From positions 1 to 39,540 of the forward strand of contig JAJPJX010000144.1 of NCBI GenBank assembly GCA_021324015.1: a stretch of 39,540 nt of DNA, given 5' to 3'. Positions within the stretch are counted from its first letter, which is position 1, and every line of letters starts with the position of its first letter. The DNA is from Solibacteraceae bacterium. GTDB lineage: Bacteria; Acidobacteriota; Terriglobia; Bryobacterales; Bryobacteraceae. Positions 16,307 to 26,526 of the stretch are shown in pieces. Below the pieces are notes generated by a model. It searched no databases, was not told the DNA's origin, and was given only the letters and a program-made list of their open reading frames with translations. Both the position numbers and the translations under genes were made by a program.

Positions 16307-19300
16307 ATGCGGTCCTACGTTCGTAACGGATTCTATTTTCTGATTTTGAGCGTGGTCCTTCCGCTGGCGCAGCCGCGCATGCGGCCCCAGGAGTACGCCC
16401 TGATCCTGCGCGATCCCGCCCTGGCGCGGCAGGTTGGCTCGCGGCAGGCCCTGGCCACGGCCGATGCCCGCAACCGCCTGCGCACGATCCACCAGGCGCA
16501 GGACTCACTGCGGCGGGAACTCGCGCGCCGCAAGATCACGGTCACCGGCGCGGTCGACACCCTGCTCAACGCGGTCTTCGTGCGCATCCCGCCGGAGCGC
16601 GCGGCCGAGCTCGCCGCCCTGCCGGGCGTGGCCCGCGTGGTCTACATGCCGCCTCTGCGCCGGCATCTCGACCAAGCCGTGAACCTGGTGAACGCGCCCG
16701 CCGCGTGGAACCTGCTGGGCGGCACGGGCGCCGCCGGAGCGGGCGTCAAGATCGGGGTGCTGGACACTGGCATCGACCAAAACCACCCCGCCTTTCAGGA
16801 CTCGTCGCTCACGCCGCCTGCCGGCTTTCCCAAAGGACGCCAGCAGGACCTGGCCTACACCAATAACAAGATCATCGTGGCGCGCAGTTACGTGGCCACG
16901 CTCTCCGATAGCGATCCGAATTACTCCACACCGGACGACACCAGCCCGCGCGACCGCTCCGGCCACGGCACGGCAGTCGCCATGGTGGCCGCCGGCGCGC
17001 AGGCCGCCGGACCCATCGCCACCATCACCGGCATCGCTCCCAAGGCCTGGCTGGGCAACTACAAGGTATTCGGCACGCCCGGGGTCAACGGCGATCGAAC
17101 CACCGGCGCGGCCGTCCAGCAGGCGCTTCAGGACGCCTTCAACGACGGCATGGATATCGTGGTGCTGCCTTTCGGCGCCGTGCCCACCTACGGCTACCTG
17201 GCCAAAGACTGCGGCCAGAATGGCACGGACATCTGCAATCCCGAAGACTATACGCTGGAAACCGCGGTGGCCAACGCCGTCAGCCAGGGTATGGCCGTGG
17301 TGGTCTCCGCCGGCAACGACGGCGACTCCGGCAGCCAGTTCCCCACCCTGAACACCATCAGCACGCCGGGGATCACGCCCACAGCCATCACCGTAGGCTC
17401 CGCCACCAACGCCCACGTCTTTTTCAATACCGTCAGCGTTGCCGGGGCGAGCGTGCCCGCGAATCTCCAGAACATCAACGCGGTGTTCGGGGACGGCCCG
17501 AAGCCGGCGTCCGCGCTTACTGCGCCGCTGGCCGACGTGACGCAGGCGCAAAACGACGGCTACGCCTGCTCCGCACTACCTTCCGGGGCCCTCAGCGGCA
17601 AGATCGCCCTGATTCAGCGCGGCAACTGTTCCTTCTCCATCAAGATCAACTACGCGCAACAGGCCGGCGCCGTGGGCGTGATTCTCTATCAACTCGCCGG
17701 ACTGGACTCCGTTTTTCGCCAACTGGGCGCCGGCAATACCGGCATCCCCGCCGTCATGATCGGCAACACCGACGGCGTGGCGCTGAAGAATTATCTGCAA
17801 TCCAATCCGGGCATCTCCGTCACCCTCAACCCGGCCTTGCGCGCGATGAGCGCTTCGCCGGCCACCATGTCTGATTTCAGCTCCCGCGGTCCCACCATCG
17901 GCGATTCCTCCATCAAGCCCGACCTGGTGGCCATCGGCGCGGAACTCTACACGGCCACCGAACGCTCCGACCCCGGCGGCGATCTCTGGGATCCCAGCGG
18001 ATTCACGGGTGCGAGCGGCTCCAGTTTCGCCGCGCCCATGGTGGCCGGCGCCGCCGCTCTGGTCAAGCAGCGCAACAGCGGCTTCACGCCCTTGCAGCTC
18101 AAATCCGCCGTGGTCAATACCGCCACCACCGACGTGACGGACGGCTCGGGCCAGGCCCGCGTCACGGCCGTGGGCGCAGGCAAATTGAACGTTGGAGCGG
18201 CCGTCGCGGTGGGAGGCACCGTGGACCCGGCTACTCTCTCGTTCGGGGTGCTCACCCAGGGCGCGCTGCCCATCAACCGCACGCTGAAAATCACCAATAC
18301 TTCTTCCGCCGCGGCCACTTTCAGCCTGGCGGTGGCGCGGCGTGATTCCGACAGCAACACGCAGCTCACCGTATCGCCCTCCAGCTTGAGCGTCAGCCCC
18401 GGCCAGCAGGGAACCGCCACCGTCACCCTGCAAGGCAGCACTCCCAATCCCGGCTCCTATGAAGGCACGATCACCATCGGCGGCGGCGGCGGCACCAGCT
18501 TGCGCGTGCCCTATCTCTACCTGGTGGGCGACGGCGTGCCGTTCAACATTTTCCCCATCATCAACGGCAGCTTTATCGGCGTGGTCAACGATCAGAACTG
18601 GCTGGTGGGCTTCAAGCTCGTGGATCAGTACGGCGTTCCCGTGACCAACCAACCTGTGCAGTTCAACGCCGCGAGCGGTGGAGGCTCCGTAGGCGGTTCC
18701 GACGCAACGACCGACAAGCTGGGCATCGCCGCAGCCAATGTGAACCTCGGACCCCAGGTGGGTGACCAGACCTTCACCGCACAAGCCGGCGGCCTGACCG
18801 TGGAATTCGATGCCTATGCCCGCCAGCTTCCCACCATCGGCTCGGGCGGAGTGGTGAATGCCGCCAGCGGCCAGGTGGGCCAGGGTTTGGCTCCCGGCTC
18901 CTACATTTCTATTTACGGTTCGGCCCTGAGCGACGCCACTCAGGCGCTCAGCACCAGTTCGCTCCCCCTGGCCATGGCGGGCGTCAGCGTGAGCTTCGAC
19001 GCTCCCGGCCTGAGCCTGCCCGGCCGGCTCTCCTTTGTCAGCCCAGGGCAGGTGAATGTGCAAGTCCCCTGGGAGTTGCAGGGACTCTCCTCCGCGCAGA
19101 TGAAGGTCTCGATCGACGGCATCCCCAGCGCGATCTACTCCATCCCGCTCTCCGATTACGCCCCGGCCGCCTTCGAGTACAACGATACGGGGAGCGGCCG
19201 TCAACTGGCCGCCGTGCTGGACGAGAATTACGCGCTGGTGACCGTGGCCCATCCGGCGGTCCGCGGCCAGGTGATCCAGGTCTACGCCAACGGCCTGGGA

Positions 19301-19549
19301 CCGGTGAACAACCGACCGGCGTCCGGGGAGCCCAGTCCGGCACAACCTTTGGCCACCACCCGGGTTACTCCCACGGTGACCATCGGCGGGCAGGCGGCGC
19401 AGGTGCAGTTCAGCGGGCTGGTGCCGCCCTACGTGGGACTCTACCAGATCAACGTCACGGTGCCCCAGGGCGTCTCCTCCGGCATTCAGCCGCTGGTGAT
19501 CTCGGCGAACGGCGTCGCCTCGAAGACGTCGAATTTGCCGGTGCAGTAG
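16307..19549 (+). CDS. Secreted subtilisin-like (S8) protease with PA domain and C-terminal Solibacter-type domain
   Basis: 1080 aa from ATG 16307; a TTG 18 bases upstream is in frame but less likely. Order: signal peptide (RNGFYFLILSVVLPLA), an inhibitor I9-like propeptide (about 30-125), then the catalytic domain with Asp153 (GVLDTGIDQNHP), His220 (DRSGHGTAV), oxyanion region VVVSAGNDG, and Ser573 (GASGSSFAAPMVAG). A protease-associated (PA) domain is inserted between His and Ser (YACSALPSGALSGKIALIQRG). Behind come Ig-like segments and a C-terminal ~230-residue region with VNAASGQVGQGLAPGSYISI and VNVQVPWELQG, the TIGR03437-like domain abundant in Solibacter. It is the first of two tandem paralogues. 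Confidence 0.93.
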   Translation: MRSYVRNGFYFLILSVVLPLAQPRMRPQEYALILRDPALARQVGSRQALATADARNRLRTIHQAQDSLRRELARRKITVTGAVDTLLNAVFVRIPPERAAELAALPGVARVVYMPPLRRHLDQAVNLVNAPAAWNLLGGTGAAGAGVKIGVLDTGIDQNHPAFQDSSLTPPAGFPKGRQQDLAYTNNKIIVARSYVATLSDSDPNYSTPDDTSPRDRSGHGTAVAMVAAGAQAAGPIATITGIAPKAWLGNYKVFGTPGVNGDRTTGAAVQQALQDAFNDGMDIVVLPFGAVPTYGYLAKDCGQNGTDICNPEDYTLETAVANAVSQGMAVVVSAGNDGDSGSQFPTLNTISTPGITPTAITVGSATNAHVFFNTVSVAGASVPANLQNINAVFGDGPKPASALTAPLADVTQAQNDGYACSALPSGALSGKIALIQRGNCSFSIKINYAQQAGAVGVILYQLAGLDSVFRQLGAGNTGIPAVMIGNTDGVALKNYLQSNPGISVTLNPALRAMSASPATMSDFSSRGPTIGDSSIKPDLVAIGAELYTATERSDPGGDLWDPSGFTGASGSSFAAPMVAGAAALVKQRNSGFTPLQLKSAVVNTATTDVTDGSGQARVTAVGAGKLNVGAAVAVGGTVDPATLSFGVLTQGALPINRTLKITNTSSAAATFSLAVARRDSDSNTQLTVSPSSLSVSPGQQGTATVTLQGSTPNPGSYEGTITIGGGGGTSLRVPYLYLVGDGVPFNIFPIINGSFIGVVNDQNWLVGFKLVDQYGVPVTNQPVQFNAASGGGSVGGSDATTDKLGIAAANVNLGPQVGDQTFTAQAGGLTVEFDAYARQLPTIGSGGVVNAASGQVGQGLAPGSYISIYGSALSDATQALSTSSLPLAMAGVSVSFDAPGLSLPGRLSFVSPGQVNVQVPWELQGLSSAQMKVSIDGIPSAIYSIPLSDYAPAAFEYNDTGSGRQLAAVLDENYALVTVAHPAVRGQVIQVYANGLGPVNNRPASGEPSPAQPLATTRVTPTVTIGGQAAQVQFSGLVPPYVGLYQINVTVPQGVSSGIQPLVISANGVASKTSNLPVQ

Positions 19550-19572
19550 GCGGGCTACACTGGAAAAGAGGT

Positions 19573-21972
19573 ATGAAGCGCTGGTGGGTGCTTCTGGCGG
19601 GGCTCTCCCTGCTGGAAGGGGAAGTCATCCCGAACCGTTACATCGTGGAGATGTCCGAAGAGCCGGTGGCGGCGGTGGCGGTGCGCGCCGCCCGGAGGGG
19701 GCAGCGGATAAGCCTGCAAGACGGGACCGCTCGGAAGCAGCGGGATCGCGTTCGCGCCGCGCAGCAGGCCCTCCGCCGCCAGGTTGCGGCGCTCGATGGC
19801 GCCGTCCTGAGCAGCGTGGAAACCGTTGCCAACGCCCTGCTGGTGCGGATCCCGGACGCCCGCGCCGCCACCCTGGCGCAGGCGCCCGGCGTTCTGAAAG
19901 TGCACCCCGTGCGAGCTTTCCGCCTGCACCTGGATCACGCCCTGCCGTTGCACAAGGTGCCGGATGCCTGGAGCCTGGTGGGCGTGGATCAGGCCGGCAG
20001 GGGCATGAAGATCGCCTTCATCGATACGGGTATCGATATCAATCACCCCGGCCTCCAGGATCCGTCCCTGCCGGTCCCGGACGGCTTCCCCAAGGTCAAC
20101 GCGGATAGCGACAAAGCTTTCACGAATCAGAAAGTGATCGTGGCGCGCAGCTATGCCGCCATGTTCGTCAAACCCGATCCGGATACTTCTGCCCTCGATC
20201 ATTCCGGGCACGGCACGGCCACCGCCATGGCCGCGGCGGGCGTCCAGAACACCGGCCCGCTCGCCGTGATCAGCGGCGTAGCGCCCAAAGCGTACGTCGG
20301 AAGCTACAAGGTCTTCGGCTCCCCCGGCGTGAACGACAACGCGCCCGAAGACGCCATCCTCAAGGCCATCGACGACGCTGTTTCCGACGGCATGGACGTG
20401 ATCAACCTGAGCCTGGGCACCGACATCGCCCCGCGCCCGATCGACGACCTGGAGGTCCAGGTCATCGAGCGCGCCGCAGCCGCCGGCGTCCTGGTGGTGG
20501 TCTCCGCGGGCAACAATGGGCCCGACCCCATGACCATTTCCTCGCCGGCCACCGCTCCTTCCGCCATCGCGGTGGGGGCATCCAACAACGACCGCGTGTT
20601 CGCCACCTCGGTCACCATCACGGGAGGCGGGCCATACCTGGCCATCCCCTCGAGCGGCCCAGCCCCGTCCGCCCCGGTCACCGCCCCGCTGGTGGATGTC
20701 TCCTCCCTGGGGAACGACGGCATGGCCTGTTCCGCGCTGCCCGACAGCAGCCTATCCGGCAGCATCGCCCTCATCCTGCGCGGCGTCTGTCTGTTCGAAG
20801 ACAAGCTCAACAACGCGCAAAAAGCCGGCGCCGTGGGCGCTCTGGTCTACACCGACCAGGAACGCCCCGATCCCATCATTATGTCGGTGGGCTCCGCCAG
20901 TCTTCCGGCAGAGATGGTCAGCTACTCCAACGGCCTGGAAATCAAGAAACTGGCCGGCAGCGCGCTGCAGGCCACCCTCAGCTTCACCCTCGGGCCGCTG
21001 TGGGTGGATCCTAACCGCCTGGCCGGTTTTTCCGCTCGCGGCCCGGACACCAACGGCGCCATCAAGCCGGACCTGGTGGCCGTGGGCGCCAACCTGTATA
21101 CCGCCGCGCAGAAGAACGATCCGGTGGGCGATCTGTACGATGCGAACGGTTACGTGGTGGAACAGGGCACCAGTTTCTCCGCCCCCCTCGTGAGCGGCGC
21201 TGCCGCTTTGCTCAAAGCCGCCCGCCCCGGCCTCACCGCCGCGCAATACCGCTCTTTGCTGATCAACAGCGCCGCCCCCGCCTGGCTGGATAGCGCTACA
21301 CCGGCGCGGGTCGCGGAGGCAGGCGCCGGCCTGCTGGACGTGAGCGCCGCCATTCGCTCCACGGCCGCCATCGCTCCCGCGTCGCTCTACTTTGGCGCCG
21401 GCGGGCCGGATGTGAGCGCCACGCAGAACCTGTCGATCACCAACCTCGGCTCCGCCGCGGAGACCTTCCAGCTTTCCGTGGCGCCGCGCGATAACGGGCC
21501 CGCCCCTGCCTTGCCGACCGCTTCGATTCAGCTCGATCCCGGCGCTTCCGCCTCCATGACCCTGACCTTCTCCGCCGCCTCGCTGCCGCCCGGCCAGTAC
21601 GAAGGCTTTGTCACCGTCCAGGGAACCAACTCGGGGGTCCTCAGCCGGCTGCCCTACTTATATGAGGCCGGCTCCGGCACGCCGCAGTACCTCACCGTGC
21701 TGCATACGGCCTCGGACCTGAAGGCCGGGGGCCAGGCGTCCAATGCCATCATCTTCCGCATCACCGACGCCGCGGGGCTTCCTCTCACCAGCGTCGAGCC
21801 CACGGTCTCCGCCCTCTCGGGCAGCGGCCGGGTGACCCGCGTGCGGAACCTGGACAGCGCCAGTCCCGGAGTCTTCGGCGTCAGTGTGATGCTGGGCGCG
21901 CTGCCCGGGGCAAACGTATTCCGTATCCAGGCCGGCGCCCTCACCCGGGACGTCGCCCTCACCGGAAACTAA
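19573..21972 (+). CDS. Second subtilisin-like (S8) protease with PA domain
   Basis: 799 aa, 23 bases after the previous paralogue, with a short signal peptide and an I9-like propeptide (IPNRYIVEMSEEP). Catalytic residues are Asp151 (IAFIDTGIDINHP), His213 (DHSGHGTATAM) and Ser534 (EQGTSFSAPLVSGAA); the oxyanion Asn lies in VVVSAGNNG. A PA domain (MACSALPDSSLSGSIALILRG) sits between His and Ser. The protein matches its neighbour domain by domain up to about residue 690, then ends after one Ig-like domain, without the TIGR03437-like C-terminal part. So the pair is a tandem duplication in which the downstream copy lost, or the upstream copy gained, that tail. Confidence 0.93.
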   Translation: MKRWWVLLAGLSLLEGEVIPNRYIVEMSEEPVAAVAVRAARRGQRISLQDGTARKQRDRVRAAQQALRRQVAALDGAVLSSVETVANALLVRIPDARAATLAQAPGVLKVHPVRAFRLHLDHALPLHKVPDAWSLVGVDQAGRGMKIAFIDTGIDINHPGLQDPSLPVPDGFPKVNADSDKAFTNQKVIVARSYAAMFVKPDPDTSALDHSGHGTATAMAAAGVQNTGPLAVISGVAPKAYVGSYKVFGSPGVNDNAPEDAILKAIDDAVSDGMDVINLSLGTDIAPRPIDDLEVQVIERAAAAGVLVVVSAGNNGPDPMTISSPATAPSAIAVGASNNDRVFATSVTITGGGPYLAIPSSGPAPSAPVTAPLVDVSSLGNDGMACSALPDSSLSGSIALILRGVCLFEDKLNNAQKAGAVGALVYTDQERPDPIIMSVGSASLPAEMVSYSNGLEIKKLAGSALQATLSFTLGPLWVDPNRLAGFSARGPDTNGAIKPDLVAVGANLYTAAQKNDPVGDLYDANGYVVEQGTSFSAPLVSGAAALLKAARPGLTAAQYRSLLINSAAPAWLDSATPARVAEAGAGLLDVSAAIRSTAAIAPASLYFGAGGPDVSATQNLSITNLGSAAETFQLSVAPRDNGPAPALPTASIQLDPGASASMTLTFSAASLPPGQYEGFVTVQGTNSGVLSRLPYLYEAGSGTPQYLTVLHTASDLKAGGQASNAIIFRITDAAGLPLTSVEPTVSALSGSGRVTRVRNLDSASPGVFGVSVMLGALPGANVFRIQAGALTRDVALTGN

Positions 21973-21991
21973 CGGACATTGGCCACTTCGC

Positions 21992-23980
21992 ATGGCAACT
22001 CTCGAAACCGCTCAACCCGCCGGACTTGATCTCCAGGCCCTCTACCGCGCGTTGCTCCTGCCGCGGGTCATCGAAGAGAAGATGCTGCACCTGATCCGGC
22101 AGGGACGCCTGTCGAAGTGGTTCAGCGGTTACGGGCAGGAGGCCATCGCCGTGGGCTGCGCCTGGGCGCTTGATCCGCGCGACTACATCCTGCCGACGCA
22201 CCGCAACCTGGGCGTCTGGACCACCCGCGGCGTGCCGCTCCGGCCGCTGTTCTGCCAGTTGATGGGCAAACAAGGCGGCTTCACGCACGGGCGCGACCGC
22301 ACCTTCCACTTCGGCCTGCCCGAAAAGCGCCTGATCGGCATGATCTCGCACATGGCGGCCATGCTGCCGGTGGCCTGTGGCTTCGGCCTCGCGGCGCAAC
22401 TCAAGCGCGAGGATTTCGCGGCGCTGGCGTTTTCCGGCGAAGGCGCCACGCGCGAAGGCGACTTTCACGAATCCCTCAACCTGGCCGCGGTCTGGAAGCT
22501 GCCGGTGATTTTCGTGGTCGAAAACAACGGCTGGGCCATTTCGACCCCCGCGCGGGAAGCCATGGCCGTGGAGAACATCGCGGACGCCGCTGCCGGGTAC
22601 GGCATGGCCGGCGAAATCGTGGACGGCAACGACGTGCTCGCGGTGGTGGAGGCCGTCGGGCGCGCCGCCGCCCGCGCTCGCCGCGGCGAGGGCCCCACGC
22701 TGCTCGAAGCCAAGACCTTCCGCATGCGCGGCCACGAGGAGGCCTCGGGCACCAAGTATGTCCCGCCGGAACTGCTGGAAGCCTGGGCCGCCAAAGACCC
22801 CGTCCAGCGGTTCACGGATCTGCTGCTGGCCGAGCGCGCCATCACAGCCGGCCAGATCGAGCGCCTGCGCCGGGAACTCGCGGCCGTGGTGGACGAAGCC
22901 GCCGAGTTTGCGCTGGCCCAACCGCAGGTAGAAAGCACCACCGAAGCCGAGCGCGCCGCCGTGTTCGCCCCCGCCCCCGCGCCCGCGGCGCCACCCTCCG
23001 GCCCGCATACCGAAAAGCGCCTGGTGGATGCCGTGCGCGAGGGCCTGTGGCAGGCGATGGAGCGCGACGAGCGCGTCGTGCTACTGGGCCAGGACATCGC
23101 CGGCTACGGCGGCGTCTTCAAGGTCACCGAGGGTTTCCTCGACCGCTTCGGCGCCGCGCGTGTGCGCAACACCCCCGTCATCGAAAGTGGCGTGCTGGGA
23201 GCCGCGCTGGGGCTGGCCGTTGAAGGCTTCCGCCCCGTGGTCGAAATGCAGTATGCCGATTTCATCACCTGCGGCTTCAACCAGGTGGTGAACAACCTGG
23301 CCACCACGCACTATCGCTGGAACCAGCCCGTGAACGTCACCATCCGCGCGCCCTTCGGCGGCAACCTGGGCGCGGGGCCGTTCCATTCGCAGTCGCCCGA
23401 GGCCTGGTTCTGCCACGTGCCGGGCCTGAAGGTGGCCGTGCCCGCCACGCCGCAGGACGCCAAGGGCCTGCTGCTGGCCGCCATCGCCGATCCCAACCCG
23501 GTCCTCTTCTTCGAGCACAAATATCTCTACCGCGCCGTCAAGGGACCCGTCCCGGATGCGCCCTACGAAATAGAACTCGGCCGCGCGCGCCTCGCCCGCG
23601 AGGGCCGACACCTCACGCTGGTCACCTGGGGCATCGGCGTGGCATGGGCCATGGAAGAAGCCGAGTACCGGGAGCGGCAGGGCGTCTCGCTAGACGTGAT
23701 CGATCTGCGCACACTGGTCCCCTGGGACAAAGAAGCCGTCCTAACCTCGCTGGCCAAAACCGCCCGCCTGCTGGTGCTGCACGAAGCCGCGCTCACCGGC
23801 GGCTTCGGCGCTGAGATCTGCGCCCGCCTGGCGGAAGAGGCTTTCGCCCTGCTCGACGCGCCACCCGCGCGCGTGGCCGGCGAAGACATCCCCATCCCCT
23901 TTTCTTCGACGCTGGAGAAGAAGATCTACTCCGCGCAGTCGCGCCTGCGCGCGGCCGTCGAGCGCCTGCTGGCCTACTGA
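21992..23980 (+). CDS. 2-oxoacid (branched-chain) dehydrogenase E1, alpha and beta subunits fused
   Basis: 662 aa. Residues 1-325 are the E1 alpha subunit, with the thiamine diphosphate motif (GEGATREGDFHES to VVENN, 149-179) and the loop RMRGHEEASG. A Pro/Ala-rich linker (about 326-339, APAPAPAAPPSG) leads to the E1 beta subunit from about 341 (LVDAVREGLWQAMERDE, GQDIAGYGG, VEMQYADFI, RAPFGGNLGAGPFHSQSPE). The best fit is the 2-oxoisovalerate-type E1 of branched-chain or generic 2-oxoacid dehydrogenase complexes, working with lipoylated E2 and E3 not present here. Fused E1 genes are known in several bacterial phyla. The first residue of the TPP motif triplet is GEG in place of the more usual GDG. 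Confidence 0.92.
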   Translation: MATLETAQPAGLDLQALYRALLLPRVIEEKMLHLIRQGRLSKWFSGYGQEAIAVGCAWALDPRDYILPTHRNLGVWTTRGVPLRPLFCQLMGKQGGFTHGRDRTFHFGLPEKRLIGMISHMAAMLPVACGFGLAAQLKREDFAALAFSGEGATREGDFHESLNLAAVWKLPVIFVVENNGWAISTPAREAMAVENIADAAAGYGMAGEIVDGNDVLAVVEAVGRAAARARRGEGPTLLEAKTFRMRGHEEASGTKYVPPELLEAWAAKDPVQRFTDLLLAERAITAGQIERLRRELAAVVDEAAEFALAQPQVESTTEAERAAVFAPAPAPAAPPSGPHTEKRLVDAVREGLWQAMERDERVVLLGQDIAGYGGVFKVTEGFLDRFGAARVRNTPVIESGVLGAALGLAVEGFRPVVEMQYADFITCGFNQVVNNLATTHYRWNQPVNVTIRAPFGGNLGAGPFHSQSPEAWFCHVPGLKVAVPATPQDAKGLLLAAIADPNPVLFFEHKYLYRAVKGPVPDAPYEIELGRARLAREGRHLTLVTWGIGVAWAMEEAEYRERQGVSLDVIDLRTLVPWDKEAVLTSLAKTARLLVLHEAALTGGFGAEICARLAEEAFALLDAPPARVAGEDIPIPFSSTLEKKIYSAQSRLRAAVERLLAY

Positions 23981-24149
23981 GACCGCAGCCTGAGCATCGC
24001 CGCTGCGAACTTCGCCTACCTGCTCGGCTCTGAACGCGGAGATGTCACGGTTCCTGAGGGAGCCCGGCACGCTCTTCACAACGCAGGCCTTACGTGGCCA
24101 ATGAGGCCGGCCTTGTGACGGCGCCGATTTGTGCTATTAAGGAATCCGT

Positions 24150-25430
<1,281 letters not shown>

Positions 25431-25472
25431 CTATGACTCCTTGTTTGGATCGAATGAGCAAGCTCCAAAATG

Positions 25473-25502
25473 AAAAAAGCCCCTACTCTACCGGTAGGAG
25501 CT
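25473..25502 (-). terminator. Intrinsic terminator of the eno fluoride riboswitch
   Basis: On the minus strand AGCTCCTAC pairs over 9 bases (one G-T) with GTAGGGGCT across a 7-base loop and is followed directly by six T residues. The 5' arm is the conserved 3' end of the aptamer (CTCCTAC), so aptamer folding with fluoride and terminator folding exclude each other. This is the layout of a transcriptional ON switch. Confidence 0.85.
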
Positions 25503-25550
25503 ATCAGAACCGGTTGCCCGGAACGGTCAAAGGTGATGCTCCATCACCTG
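25490..25550 (-). promoter_or_regulatory. Fluoride riboswitch aptamer before eno
   Basis: Minus strand, about 60 nt. First hairpin GGTGATGGAGCATCACC (25532-25548), then ACCG, a second hairpin TTCCGG-GCAA-CCGGTT, then TGATAGCTCCTACCGG (25491-25507). GGAG in the first loop can pair with CTCC near the 3' end, the pseudoknot of the crcB-motif family, and the TGATxxCTCCTAC end is its most conserved part. Confidence 0.88.
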
Positions 25551-25567
25551 TGGGAATGCCAAGCCCG

Positions 25568-25596
25568 ACTATACCGCATGGCATCGAGGCGGACAA
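25568..25596 (-). promoter_or_regulatory. Promoter of the eno riboswitch transcript
   Basis: Minus strand TTGTCC (25591-25596), 17-base spacer, TATAGT (25568-25573). Transcription would start near 25561, about 12 bases before the aptamer. Confidence 0.75.
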
Positions 25597-25640
25597 TGAG
25601 CGATCGGCGGTTGGCCCGGGCCGCACCGCGACCTTTTGGG

Positions 25641-26354
25641 TTACCCCGATGAGTCTGCTGTGGCGGGCGGAACGCGTCCGTTTCTCAGCACGAACGCCAG
25701 ATCGTCGAAGACGGTTGCGGAGAGCGGAAGCCGCCGGAGCTTTTCGATCGTGCCTTCCACGTCATACGCCACCGATCGAAGGGTGATCTCCCCGTCCTCC
25801 CAGATCGCATAGCAGGCTTCCGCCCGGCCGTGCTTCGGCTGGCCGACGCTACCGGGATTCACCACGGTCTTTTCACCCTGCGTGCGTTGGAAAGGCACAT
25901 GCGTATGTCCGGCGAGGACTACGGCGCACCGTTGCGGCGAGTCCGTAAACCAGAGGTCCGAATCCGCGGTCCGGTATTGGTATAAGGGGTCCGATGGCGC
26001 GGCGTGGCAGAGCAGAAAATGCACGCCCGCGACTTCACAGGCAGCCGTCAGCGGTAGTCCGCGGAGATAAAGAAACTCGTCTTCATTCAGCACAGAACGG
26101 GTGTACTCGCAGGTTTCCTTCGCCATGGCCCGAAAGCGAGCCGAGCAGCGCGAATCCTCGCCGAACCCCGCGGCGTGATCGTGATTGCCGCGCACAACCA
26201 TCCCCGCGTGGTCGCGAACGTACCGGATCGCGGCGGATGGGTCCGGACCATAGTTCACCAGGTCTCCGAGAACCCACAGTTGCTGGAAGTCCGTGGGGAG
26301 CGCCTTCAGCGCCTCCAAGTTCGCATGCAGGTCGGAGATGATCAGTATCCGCAT
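25641..26354 (-). CDS. Calcineurin-like metallophosphoesterase (YfcE/MJ0936-like)
   Basis: 237 aa. Two-metal phosphoesterase motifs in order: ISDLHANLEAL (Asp8, His10), LGDLVNYGPDP (Asp31), VRGNHDHAAGF (Asn57, His58), LLCHAAP, and AGHTHVPF. The C-terminal VVNPGSVGQPK is typical of the YfcE/MJ0936 subgroup, whose members cleave phosphodiesters. It stands upstream of eno on the same strand, separated by the eno promoter and riboswitch, and is divergent from the ATPase gene at 26527. No fluoride aptamer is seen before it, but binuclear phosphoesterases are often fluoride-sensitive, so it may still belong to the island. Confidence 0.9.
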   Translation of the reverse strand: MRILIISDLHANLEALKALPTDFQQLWVLGDLVNYGPDPSAAIRYVRDHAGMVVRGNHDHAAGFGEDSRCSARFRAMAKETCEYTRSVLNEDEFLYLRGLPLTAACEVAGVHFLLCHAAPSDPLYQYRTADSDLWFTDSPQRCAVVLAGHTHVPFQRTQGEKTVVNPGSVGQPKHGRAEACYAIWEDGEITLRSVAYDVEGTIEKLRRLPLSATVFDDLAFVLRNGRVPPATADSSG

Positions 26355-26422
26355 CGCTCACCTGTGCCGTTCGAGATGGCGAAACAAGCCCCGGTGTCGT
26401 TACCCTGGCGCGGCCAGCGCAT

Positions 26423-26451
26423 TTGCACCGGCGAAGCCCCCACTGTATCCT
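26423..26451 (+). promoter_or_regulatory. Promoter of the ATPase riboswitch transcript
   Basis: TTGCAC (26423-26428), 17-base spacer, TATCCT (26446-26451). The predicted start, about 26458, falls one base before the aptamer. Confidence 0.65.
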
Positions 26452-26458
26452 CGGGGGA

Positions 26459-26513
26459 GGCGGTGGAGTTCGCTGAACCGCCGCTTCCTGTAAGCGGCCA
26501 ATGACTCCTATGG
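26459..26513 (+). promoter_or_regulatory. Fluoride riboswitch aptamer before the STAND-like ATPase
   Basis: Plus strand: GGCGGTGGAGTTCGCT (26459-26474), GAACCG, hairpin CCGCTT-CCTG-TAAGCGG, then AATGACTCCTATGG (26500-26513). GGAG and CTCC can form the family pseudoknot. The last aptamer base-pair is G-T instead of G-C, and the end reads CCTATGG in place of CCTAC. The ribosome site GAGGA (26515-26519) follows directly, and TCCT of the aptamer could pair with its AGGA, so control is probably on translation. Confidence 0.82.
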
Positions 26514-26526
26514 CGAGGATCGCTGT

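Noticed and set aside
17576-19345. Minus strand frame of 589 codons
   Set aside because: Shadow of the S8 protease gene, which has complete catalytic motifs.
24103-24114. Palindrome AGGCCGGCCT after the eno gene
   Set aside because: There is no T-run on either strand and no loop, so I do not call a terminator; such palindromes are frequent in GC-rich DNA.
26391-26450. GCCGGTGCAAAT on the minus strand, like part of a cobalamin riboswitch
   Set aside because: The leader is too short (about 100 bases), lacks the B12-box sequence, and the downstream gene is a metallophosphoesterase. The stems can be described without it.
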